From Phycomyces blakesleeanus NRRL 1555(-) (taxonomy: Eukaryota; Mucoromycota; Mucoromycetes; Mucorales; Phycomycetaceae), in assembly GCF_001638985.1 (NCBI RefSeq), contig NW_017265195.1, forward strand, positions 1 through 15,077: DNA of 15,077 nt. Reading direction: 5' to 3'. Position 1 is the first letter of the stretch. Each line of letters opens with the position of its first letter. The position numbers and the translations under genes were made by a program. The notes beneath the pieces were generated by a model. It ran no database searches, was not told the DNA's origin, and saw only the letters and a list, made by a program, of their open reading frames with translations. This document shows, piece by piece, positions 1-8,265 of the stretch.

Positions 1-275
1 TCCAAATTATCTTTTTTATTCTCTTCAATATCAAAATCATCCTCTTATTACTATTCCGTGAAATTGACTGGACAAAAAAAAAAAGAATCAAAAAAAGAAT
101 CAAAAAAACAAAAAAAACAAAAAGTCCAAATTATCCCCTTTATTATTTTTCAATACCAAAATCCTCCTCCTCCTCCTATCACTCTTAGCTTATATTGACT
201 GGACAAAAAAAAAGAAGAAAAAAAAACGGACAAAAAAAAAGATCAAAAGAAAAATCAAATGGACCAAAAAAAAAA
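1..275. repeat. A-rich direct repeat, about 124-bp period, two copies visible
   Basis: Two similar units lie head to tail. Both begin with TCCAAATTATC (at 1 and at 125), continue with a pyrimidine-rich stretch containing TCAATA(T/C)CAAAATC, and end in TTGACTGGAC (64-73 and 195-204) followed by a long A-rich tract. The window starts exactly at a unit start, so the array may continue to the left. No coding signal is seen. It could be the edge of a satellite or of a mobile element; this cannot be decided here. Confidence 0.75.
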
Positions 276-276
276 C

Positions 277-316
277 CGACTGGACTTGACTGGAACCGAC
301 TGGACTCGACTGGACT
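277..316. repeat. 10-bp tandem repeat (YGACTGGAMY), four copies
   Basis: Four consecutive decamers are visible: CGACTGGACT, TGACTGGAAC, CGACTGGACT and CGACTGGACT. The core GACTGGA is the same heptamer that closes the two larger units at 66-73 and 197-204, so the array seems to have grown from that element. The period is about one helical turn. No function can be assigned. Confidence 0.8.
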
Positions 317-319
317 AGC

Positions 320-2380
320 ATGGCCTGGAATATCTTAGTATACTTAATTTAATTTAACCTAACTTATATTCCCCTTATAAAAATTTGAACAATAAATTTT
401 GATCTCATTTGACTTTGATATTATCATTATGTTTTGTCTCTTTGATTTTGATCTTAAATTTGTCTTTAAAAAATATTATTAATAATGTTTTTGGTACTAC
501 TATATTACACTTGAGAGCTGTCTTATTATACTTGTGTTCCTTGGTAAGGTAGACAAGGTGTATTTTCTAATGAGACATTCATTCAGTTTACTATAGCACG
601 GCGGGATTTCTTTTGATATCGCTCATTAAAATCAACTTTGAAGTGGTGGTGTAGCTGTAAAAATGACCCAACGTAGTTAACTAGCTCTCCTTAATTTGTT
701 CTTTACTAAAATTGTCTTTCCACCAGTATTCATTTTCTTGCCACTAAGTTTGTCTATAATAATAATATGGTTGGCTGTTGTTTTACTATTACCTTTTTCT
801 GTTGTCTTGATTTTGTTAAAAAGAGATTCACAGTAGAAGATAACAAGGAACGTACCCGAGCTACCAGACAAAAAAAAGCTAATGCGATATCTATAAAATG
901 ATATATGGACCTAGGAATGACTAAGTAATGAAAAAGGGTAGCATAATAATCTGAAGCTTTTTTGGGGATAAAAGAATTTTAAATCTTTTGTGGTTTAATC
1001 ATTAGCCTTCTTAAAGCCGCCACTATGGCTATAGAAAATACCAGTCTGTGCAGAAAATAGGCATCAATTTGGCATTCATTTTCTTTTTCGACTAGAAAAT
1101 AATTTCGTTAACATTGAATATTATTCTCTTTCTTTTTTATGTCTTTAAAAATATCTCGCCTCTCAAGTAACTTCGCTTAACTCACTGATACTTTCCTCCC
1201 ATTTTTGGCGTTTTATATGAACATGTCGTTGCGACGGATTTTGAAATTAGAAAAGAATAAAATCATAGCAACAAAACTAAAGACAATTAGTGTAGAACTA
1301 AAGACATTAGTAGAGAACTAAGAGACTTAGCGAACCTTAGAAAATGATAAAACAATGATGTAAAAAATAGGATAGAAACAATATAAAAGCAAAGGCAAAT
1401 AACATGAAATAAAGACGATCTTACACCTTGATTCTCAAATCCTATATAATTGTTTCTATCTTAAAAACCCTTATAATCACACCCTCATTGAACACCTGGT
1501 TAGTCCTAATTGAATCTCCACTAGTATAACGAAAAGGCTAACCAGTGCGTTCACAAACAATGCGGAGTTAGAAGCCTTAAGGGAAAGGCGAAATCTGTAA
1601 CAATTTTAAGCATGTAGTTTTGTTACAATTTTACTAGCTGAAATGTAAGCTTGTAGTCTCAGAATATTAAGCGCAAGTACGAACCTGGGCCTTATGTCCA
1701 AAACAGAAGAAGAAGAAAATGCAAAAAAAAAGAACTTTAATCCATATTATCTAACTTATGTTTTTAAACTTTATTTTGAACTTTTTAGTGTGTCTACATC
1801 TAGTGTCTTTAAGAAACCTTAGACTGTGCCATACATCTACCAGAGCACCTTAACTCTGAAGGCATATAATCCTTTATCTAAAGCCGTCAACAGAAGAAGA
1901 AGAAGAAAAGCTACCTAATACAGGTATTGGTTGTATAATTGTCTATTATTGTATTTACCAACTCTGTATTGACTTTATTTCTACAAAACATTTATGTGTT
2001 TTTTTTTTTTTTAGAAAAAATAAAAACTTTATATATAGATAGTTATCTCCAATTGCACATTTATATCAATAGGCCAGTCAGACTCAGAAAATCTTGGAAG
2101 CAATAAATCAAAGATGTTCATAGAGAATAATTAAGGTGACGTGAATCAATTGATATAGGGGACAAATTTGTTTTTGATTCTCGATAGGGGGGTAATCATG
2201 GATCATGGATCATGGATTTTGATTTTTGGCTGTGGGTTTTGTGGATCAGGATTTTTGGCTGTATTTTCCGATAGATGCCAAACATCAGATACGATGACCC
2301 CTTGTCTTTGGCCTAAAAATGGCAAGAAATTGAAGAAGAAGCATATAAACCTCTACTGACACCCAACGAGCATGGACCTT
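320..2380. other. Gene-poor region with possible decayed coding fragments
   Basis: No intact gene could be supported in these 2 kb. Short open stretches on the minus strand look more protein-like than the surroundings: 677-871 (64 codons, Lys-rich), about 600-650 (FKVDFNERYQKKSRRAIVN, preceded by a splice-acceptor-like TTTTTACAG), about 970-1070 and about 1560-1690. They lie in different frames separated by stops, which would fit an old transposon-type gene, but no family was recognised. At 2195-2217 the heptamer ATCATGG is tandemly repeated, followed by two copies of GATTTTTGGCTGT, about 300 bp upstream of the first gene. Confidence 0.5.
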
Positions 2381-2389
2381 TTGAAATAG

Positions 2390-2398
2390 TATATAAAG
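2390..2398 (+). promoter_or_regulatory. TATA box of the small Ser-rich protein gene
   Basis: TATATAAAG is a good TATA consensus 110 bp upstream of the ATG at 2508. It is followed by a pyrimidine-rich stretch with repeated CTTTACCTTTACC and then an A/C-rich leader ending TCTACA before the ATG, a typical fungal 5' UTR composition. The transcription start is not visible and would be expected some 30-60 bp downstream of the box. Confidence 0.6.
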
Positions 2399-2507
2399 GC
2401 TTGACATTTTTGCACTTCTTTCCTTTTTATTACATACTTTTAACCTCGTCTCTTCTACCAAGCCTTTCTTTACCTTTACCTTTACACCACACAACCAACA
2501 CTCTACA

Positions 2508-2867
2508 ATGCAGATCCTCTCTATCCAAAAGCGTATTATCTCAAAGTGCCAGCGTCGCCAGTCTTCAACTACTAATACCACAAGCCGTGTTTCCACATTC
2601 ACTTCATCAATGGATCAATGCATGAAAGGCCTCGCTTCAGTCAAGAAAGCCTTTAGCTGTAACAAAGTCCAAAACACAGTCGCACCTTCAATGATTTCAT
2701 CTTCATCGACAATCTCTGATGACTCCTTTGTTTCTGCCCTTTCTGATGACGAGAACTTTTCCAAATCTTGCCCAGTATCTGAAAAATCCATGGCCCTGGA
2801 TTCAATTATCTTTGATCATCCTTCAGTCACAGTCCGCATTAGACCAGCCGCCTATCGCTCCTCTTAA
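2508..2867 (+). CDS. Small Ser-rich protein of unknown function, 119 aa
   Basis: This is an uninterrupted open frame from ATG to TAA. It is supported as a gene by the TATA box at 2390, a C/A-rich leader, an adenine at -3 of the ATG, and a base composition that is clearly less AT-rich than the flanks. No family is recognised. The N-terminal 35 residues are basic and Ser/Thr-rich (QKRIISKCQRRQSS), the middle (about 60-90) is a poly-Ser patch followed by acidic SDD repeats (TISDDSFVSALSDDENF) that look like casein-kinase-2 type sites, and the C-terminus is short and basic. There is no signal peptide or convincing membrane segment, so a soluble, partly disordered protein is likely. The basic, Ser/Thr-rich N-terminus could also be a mitochondrial presequence; this is only a suggestion. 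No intron is needed. Candidate poly(A) signals AATAAA lie at 3053-3058 and 3118-3123. Confidence 0.7.
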   Translation: MQILSIQKRIISKCQRRQSSTTNTTSRVSTFTSSMDQCMKGLASVKKAFSCNKVQNTVAPSMISSSSTISDDSFVSALSDDENFSKSCPVSEKSMALDSIIFDHPSVTVRIRPAAYRSS

Positions 2868-4205
2868 ATCGATTTCAATCATTTGTACATACAACCACTG
2901 TAAAAGAAAATACCCACATACCCACCTATACACTGTATCATAAGCCAGCCCTTTTTCAACCAAAAAATATATATAGAATATCCACTGCATTGTCTATACA
3001 TCATCAAAATTATCACACCCAAACAAGAAAGCTCCCTAAACCAAACTCCTAAAATAAAATATAAAAAAAAAGAGAACCACAAACAATATATGTGGTTGCT
3101 CTTTTGTCTTCAATACCAATAAATATATGAATTTCATATTTCTCTTAAAAAAACATGTACTTCTTTTGTCTCTGACTGTCTCTGTCTCTTACATACTTTT
3201 TTTAAAGAAATTAAAAAAAAAATGTGTACCTATGTTAATATTTGGAATGATGAATTGGCTGACTATATACATATTGTTTCTAAAAATAATATCAAGAACT
3301 CATGGTGCGATTCACAAAAAAAAAAAAAAGAGGGCAAAGAATTTGAACAATCAGGATTATTGTTTCTTGATATTTTTTATTTTTTATTTTTTTGCTTGTC
3401 TAGATTTCTATCACTTTGTTATAGTATTAAATAGCAATAAAGCTTTGTGAATATACAATAATTGCTATCTGTTTGGACATTAGAGGGGAAAGATTGGAAT
3501 AGGATTGAAAGGTCAGGACAAGAATCAAAAGACACTGATAAAAATGTTGTGTAAAAAGAAAAGAAAAGAGGGGATTCAATAATCTAAAGATATTTGATGT
3601 AAAGAATTGGTTAAAGACTTGGTCAATTTTACAGTAATGATACCCAAAAAAAGAAAAAGAAAAACAAATATAGGGAAAGATAATGATTGGAGTCTTTATA
3701 TCTCAAACGTTAGACACAAACAATAAGCCAAATACAAATAAGACTTTTGGTAACAGTTAAAATCAACAGGTAGATGAATTGTATTGGTATTGTGTTTTTA
3801 GATAGGTTTGTATATGATTAACTATGGTTCTAATGATCCATAGCATATACTCTAAAGAGCTTTAAAGGTAAAGAAGTGAAAACTTAATTACGACCCTTGT
3901 TTCCTTTCTTTCTTGCTTGACATTCATCTTGATAAAATGGCTTGTGATATTTGTGAGTATTTGTTTTTTTTTTTTTTTAAAAAAAAAAAGAGGAATTTAA
4001 TATGTTTCATCCAAACCTGTTTAATTAGACTCACTAGATTCACTAGATAAATAACACTGTATGAAATACAAAACAAAATGAAGAATATTGGATCTTGTGG
4101 TTGGACTGCCCTCCTTTTGAGCAAATCAAGTCTATTCTTTTTTATACATATTTTAATTTTAATAGATCAATCATAGCAACAAAGCAATTGACAGTCATTA
4201 AATAA
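2868..4205. other. Intergenic: 3' UTR of the small gene, then AT-rich DNA
   Basis: The first 260 bases are probably 3' UTR, with AATAAA at 3053-3058, 3118-3123 and again at 3436-3441. The rest is T- and A-rich with poly(A) tracts (3318-3330) and purine-rich stretches. Open frames here consist of Phe/Leu/Lys runs from homopolymers and are not credible proteins. No RNA gene was recognised. Confidence 0.5.
3964..3989. repeat. Poly(T)-poly(A) palindrome
   Basis: A run of 15 T is directly followed by 11 A, giving an 11-bp-arm palindrome without a loop. It lies 335 bp upstream of the coiled-coil gene. It resembles the larger palindrome at 5528-5559. T-to-A junctions of this kind are rigid and nucleosome-poor in fungi, so a promoter-opening role is possible but not shown. 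Confidence 0.7.
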
Positions 4206-4224
4206 CCAATTATATATATATAAA
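4206..4224 (+). promoter_or_regulatory. CCAAT plus TATA-like element of the coiled-coil gene
   Basis: CCAAT at 4206-4210 is followed directly by TATATATATATAAA at 4211-4224. The pair lies 75-93 bp upstream of the ATG at 4299, and the bases between are a pyrimidine-rich leader (TTCTTCC, CTCTTCTTTATC). CCAAT normally sits further upstream of a TATA box, so their contact may be chance in AT-rich DNA; the TATA part is the better supported. Confidence 0.45.
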
Positions 4225-4298
4225 TACATATTTCATTTTCTTCCTTTTTACTCTTCTTTATCTTTCTTTTTAAGCATTCTGTATAGCTTTGTTTAGCA

Positions 4299-5508
4299 AT
4301 GACACAGGATCAAGACAATTCAAATCGACAATCGTCTAATGAGTCTAGCAGTCTATATGAAGCAGCACATAATCTAGTCAATGCATTCAATCAATATGTC
4401 TGGCCACAAAGAGCAGAATCAAACCAACTGAACATTTCCTCCTCCTCCTCATCAAACAACAACAATTCACAGGTGAAAGAACCATCAATAAGAAAAACAG
4501 AAAAGAGATATAATGTTAACAAACAAACAAACAAACAAACAAACAAACAAACAAATAGGCTTTTGTTGGTACTTCTTTCCGTAATAGGTACCTCGTTGGT
4601 AACCGACAGTATTCGTTGGTACAGGACAAGGGAGTACAGACCGACCCGATAGATATGATAATAAGAGATTTAAAAAGAGAGGATAATAAGAATGAAAAGA
4701 ACACCTTGAAGTTGGTAGAAGCTGATCACCAGCGAGTCATTAGCCTTGAGAATGAAATAACCCGCATGAAGAAGCAGGTAAAAAATATATATAATATTAA
4801 TATTAATATTAATATTAATATTAATTTTTTTTTGATTGAAAACAAAAAACAAAAACAACAAAAAAGTTGGTATTACAAGGAGTATCTTTTCATACACCTT
4901 CAAGTCTTGGTAATCAAAAGGTGACAAAGCCAAGACAACCTATTCTTGCTCACAGTCTTGCCGGTGCTCGTCGCGTCATGCCTGAATCTGGCTTTGTACG
5001 TAGTCTATATAGCCCTCAAGCCAACAAGGTAAGCTCTATAGCCACATTATATATTTATATAACACCTTCGTTTGTAGACAGATGATAGACACAAGATTAC
5101 GATGCAAAGTATAGTAAAAGAAATACCCAAGGTAAAATTACGCCGAACCGAAATGATTCTGTGAGTATTACAAGCCAAATACATATATATATAATATTGT
5201 TTAATACCTTTTGATCAATTACAGCCCTTTCTTATATAAAATATAAATATTTTTGATCGATTTATTTATTAATTTAATTGTCTATTACTATTATTATAAT
5301 ATATATATATATAAATGATTCAAAAAAAAAAAGGGGACCTGGAGGAGAATTAAAAGTTAATCAATTCTGGAATGAGATTTACAAAACCAAGAGGTCTTGG
5401 CGCTCATCAATTTCATCATCATCATCTTCTTCTTCTTCTTCACCATCATCATCTCTACCTTTACCTTCCACTTCTTCTTCATTAGCCTTAAAACCCAAAG
5501 AAAATTAA
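4299..5508 (+). CDS. Unrecognised protein with central coiled coil; five exons, 248 aa
   Basis: Model: exons 4299-4472, 4625-4777, 4867-5028, 5078-5160 and 5334-5508, a total of 747 nt with phases that join cleanly. Donors are GTGAAA, GTAAAA, GTAAGC and GTGAGT; acceptors are TACAG, AAAAG, TGTAG and AAAAG. The first intron (it removes an AAAC microsatellite) and the last acceptor are the least certain; a stop soon after the ACAG at 5224 is the alternative 3' end. The protein has a polar N-terminus rich in Asn/Ser (1-58), a charged heptad-like helix (about 65-110, DLKREDNKNEKNTLK through ENEITRMKKQ) that should form a coiled coil, a basic middle (about 120-165), a compact block (about 168-215) with KVKLRRTEMIL, PGGELKVNQFW and NEIYKTKRSW, and a poly-Ser/Pro tail. 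No family is recognised. The C-terminal block looks the most constrained and is the part to search with. No membrane segment or signal peptide is seen, so a soluble protein that dimerises or binds a partner is inferred. Confidence 0.6.
4793..4825. repeat. Hexanucleotide repeat (AATATT)n in intron 2 of the coiled-coil gene
   Basis: About five and a half copies of AATATT sit inside the 89-nt intron 4778-4866, directly after the donor region and before the T-rich part. Each unit is itself palindromic. The repeat makes up more than a third of the intron. Confidence 0.85.
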
Positions 5509-5527
5509 TTAACTAATTAATTAATTT

Positions 5528-5529
5528 CC

Positions 5530-5559
<30 letters not shown>
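5528..5559. repeat. Perfect 32-bp palindrome, CC-T14-A14-GG
   Basis: The arms are 16 bp each with no loop, 20 bp downstream of the stop codon of the coiled-coil gene. Transcribed, it could fold back or act as the U-rich/A-rich region around a cleavage site. It may equally be a slippage product. The equal arm lengths including the CC/GG ends argue against a chance meeting of two homopolymers. Confidence 0.75.
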
Positions 5560-5560
<1 letters not shown>

Positions 5561-6580
5561 TTATATCATATGTAATGTAATGTCATTAAAACTACACCTT
5601 GCTCGTCATCACTATCTCTGTTTAGAAAACTTAATTCATATAATTATATATACGTGTGTTTATAAACAAAGAAAGAGAAAAGAAAATTAGATATTTAAAG
5701 GTAACCTAACAGACTAAAGAACTAGCATTTGTTATGTGAATACTTTAATTAAAAGACTATAAAACCCAAGGTAAGATTTGAAAAGAACAAATCCATGTAC
5801 CACAACAAGGATAGAATCTTTTTTTTTTTTTTTATATATATATAAAGTAAAGCTTGTAGGATATTTTGATCCAATTTTTTGCAATTGGCTATCATTTTCT
5901 ATGTACTGTGCTGGACAGATCCAATATAATTTGACATACTACAGAAGAATAAGAATCTTTTTTTTATTTTTATTATAATCTTTTTGAACATTCGACCTAA
6001 TTTTCCAACCAAAAAATTATATAAAAAAAAAAAAAAAAAGAGAGAGAGCCTTATTGGTACGGGTTTCAAAAAATTGAAATCGTTTATTATTGAAAGCACA
6101 TAGTATAAATAAAAAATAGGGTAAGAAATCAAGTAATGTTAGTTAGTTAATAGAAAGTTACCAGAGCCAGTTACCAGTGTCAATTTTTTTTTAGTATCAG
6201 TTCTGGTACCAAAACCAAGTAACCAAGTGCCAGTGACAGAGAAAGACACGAACCTAAAATCCAAAAAAAAATAAAAAAAAAATTATTTATATAAACAAAT
6301 TAACAAAAATTACCTTTGTAGGATATATTCTTGTTATATAAATAAAAGAGAGAGAGGGCGGGGTCTCTGACAAGATAAACTCACCTCATTAGCAGCCAGT
6401 GTTTTGATTTGCAGAGACTAAAAATATATTTTTCTAAAAAAAAAAAAAAAAAAAAAAATGTGAAGATGGTGCTAGTAACACATAATTACAAGTCAAGACT
6501 ATATATATTTATTTATTTTAAATCAGAAAAATAAAAATTAAATGGTTCACAAACTAAAAAGAGAAAAAAAAAATATTGTC

Positions 6581-6612
<32 letters not shown>

Positions 6613-6690
6613 TTTATTTTTTTATTCCCTTGACCCAACACACAACATACACGCTCATTATTGCACTTTTTTTTTCTCTACTGATAGTCC
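5560..6690. other. Intergenic, homopolymer-rich
   Basis: No gene is supported. The stretch holds several long homopolymers (T about 5819-5834, A about 6024-6039, A23 at 6436-6458), a (TTTC)n microsatellite at about 6580-6613, and the upstream region of the tetraspanin gene. Open frames are runs of Phe, Lys and Ile produced by these repeats. Confidence 0.5.
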
Positions 6691-6694
6691 ATTC

Positions 6695-6794
6695 GATCAA
6701 TTCAATTCAATTTGTACAATTCAATTCAATTAACATTATTGACTCTATTGACTGACTCCCCCCTCCTATTGAATTGAATTGAATTGAATTGATC
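6695..6794. repeat. Inverted repeat with perfect 18-bp arms upstream of the tetraspanin gene
   Basis: The left arm 6695-6712 (GATCAATTCAATTCAATT) is the exact reverse complement of 6777-6794, with 64 bp between. The arms are built of the pentamer TTCAA/TTGAA but both end in the same non-repeat GATC. Between the arms lie a further ACAATTCAATTCAATT block (6716-6731) that can pair with the same right arm, and a pyrimidine-rich stretch with six C (6758-6763). The structure ends about 200 bp before the tetraspanin ATG, so it may be in the promoter or the 5' UTR. Confidence 0.8.
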
Positions 6795-6924
6795 TTTTCT
6801 TTTCTTTTTTTTTTTGATTTCCAGAATAAGAATCAGAACCCAAACTTGTCTGTCTTCCCCCCTCTTTTTCTTTTTCTTCTTGCTTCTTTCTTTCTTCTTT
6901 TACTCTTTTTTTATATTTATATTA

Positions 6925-6981
<57 letters not shown>
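6925..6981. repeat. (AAT)19 microsatellite directly upstream of the tetraspanin start
   Basis: Nineteen uninterrupted AAT units end 11 bases before the tetraspanin ATG at 6993. They are followed by TTACAG (6982-6987), which looks like a splice acceptor, so the repeat may lie in a 5' UTR intron. If no intron exists here, the repeat would be in the mature leader close to the start codon. Confidence 0.85.
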
Positions 6982-6992
6982 TTACAGCAGTT

Positions 6993-8265
6993 ATGACATC
7001 CTGTTGTTCAAGGTGGATTGATTGATTTATTTTAATTTTAATTTTAATTTTAATTTTAATTTTAATTTTAATTTTGCTAAATGATGATTATTACTTGATC
7101 CTTACTATTCTATATCTCTTTTATATATAAATAAATATAAAAATATTATAGTGTGAGTAGATGGTATGTTCTGGTAACCAACCTACTCTTTATCTGCCTT
7201 GGGTTGGCCTTCCTGGTGTTTGGCCTACTTGGATACAAGGAACACTTTAAAGGATCCACTCTCTTTCCAGATTCTTACTTTTACCGTAATGTCCACAAAT
7301 ATAAATATTATAAACAAAGAGATACTCATTCATTCTTGACAACCAACCGAATATACATTTAGTTGTTGCAATTCTGGGAGGAATCATAATCGTCTCAGCC
7401 ATCCTAGGAATCACCCAGGCATTCGTTCGCTCAAAGGCATTGCTCTTGATTTATATTCTCGTTGTTCTCGTAGCCCTCGTATACCAGATCGTCATTGGCA
7501 TCAAGGTCTATAAGAAAGCTGCAGATCCTGTAGGATACCTTGCGCCTCTCTGGACAAGTTCCCCTGAATCATACAGACTACATGTTCAAGACGAGGTAAT
7601 TAAGTAACTAATTAAACAATTAAATAATAACTTTATTTATATATACATATATACATATATACATATATACATATATATATTATCATCAGTTCAATTGCTG
7701 TGGATTCAACAATAACATGGACCACCCGGCCATCACTTCCGAATGCAACCCACAAGCCGGCAAGGTCCTGCACCTGGCTCCATGCTACAATAGTCTGGTC
7801 GACTACATCAAGAGCTACTTTAGTAAACTCTATCTGGTTCTCTTTGCCGCCCTTGCAATCGAACTTCTCGCACTCTCCAACGCAATCACAATCCTCTGCA
7901 CACAAAGGTCAACCACTACCATCAGCAGTAGTCTTGGAGAGTCGGGTAGAGCTAGGTCACTTGGGGATGCATATGATCGTCACCAACGAAGACGCTCGGG
8001 TATCAAACTAGACGAGATCTCGGTCGTCGACTCGCCCACCACCATTGTAGGATCCCACAACCATCTAACAGAAGAAGAACACAAACAGTACATCTACTCA
8101 TCCAAACCACACGAACCATATGCCAACTACAATTCCAATTCAAATTCAAATTCAAATTCAAACCTCAATGACAGCCATCACTACAATCTATATGGCGATC
8201 CAGACCGTTCAGACAGTCACCAACGCTTGAATGCCCACGATGAACGTGTGAACCATTACTACTAA
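6993..8265 (+). CDS. Tetraspanin-family membrane protein; four exons, about 320 aa
   Basis: Model: exons 6993-7012, 7152-7285, 7363-7595 and 7690-8265; all phases join and give 320 aa. Exon 1 encodes only MTSCCS plus part of a codon. Four hydrophobic segments are visible: about 11-35 (WYVLVTNLLFICLGLAFLVF), 52-74 (VAILGGIIIVSAILGI), 78-102 (LLLIYILVVLVALVYQIVIG) and 176-199 (YLVLFAALAIELLALSNAI). The large loop between the third and fourth holds the diagnostic Cys-Cys-Gly at 132-134 (FNCCGFNN) and two further Cys (148, 161), the four-cysteine set of a minimal tetraspanin loop. Cys 4 and 5 before the first segment and the Cys after the fourth are typical palmitoylation positions. Family knowledge: tetraspanins organise plasma-membrane microdomains; fungal members such as Pls1 act in polarised growth and penetration. 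The tail (about 200-320) is unusually long, hydrophilic, His/Ser/Asn-rich, and includes an Asn-Ser repeat. Intron 1 has two in-frame acceptors 9 nt apart (after 7151 or 7160), giving 320 or 317 aa. Which fungal subfamily it belongs to was not decided. Confidence 0.9.
7030..7075. repeat. Hexanucleotide repeat (TTTTAA)n in intron 1 of the tetraspanin gene
   Basis: Seven to eight copies of TTTTAA fill a third of the 139-nt intron 7013-7151. They lie between the donor GTGGAT and the TACTTGATCC/TACTATTC stretch that may hold the branch point. Confidence 0.85.
7638..7682. repeat. (ATATATAC)n repeat in intron 3 of the tetraspanin gene
   Basis: Four copies of an 8-bp unit followed by plain AT repeats occupy the second half of the 94-nt intron 7596-7689, ending 7 bases before the acceptor ATCAG. 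Any change in copy number would alter the distance to the acceptor. Confidence 0.8.

Noticed and set aside
3127..3450. Plus-strand 107-codon hydrophobic frame after the small gene.
   Set aside because: Phe/Leu/Lys runs come from T and A homopolymers within a likely 3' UTR and intergenic stretch.
6814..6996. Plus frame with a poly-Asn tract ending at the tetraspanin start.
   Set aside because: The Asn run is the (AAT)19 microsatellite, and the frame does not lead into the tetraspanin exon.
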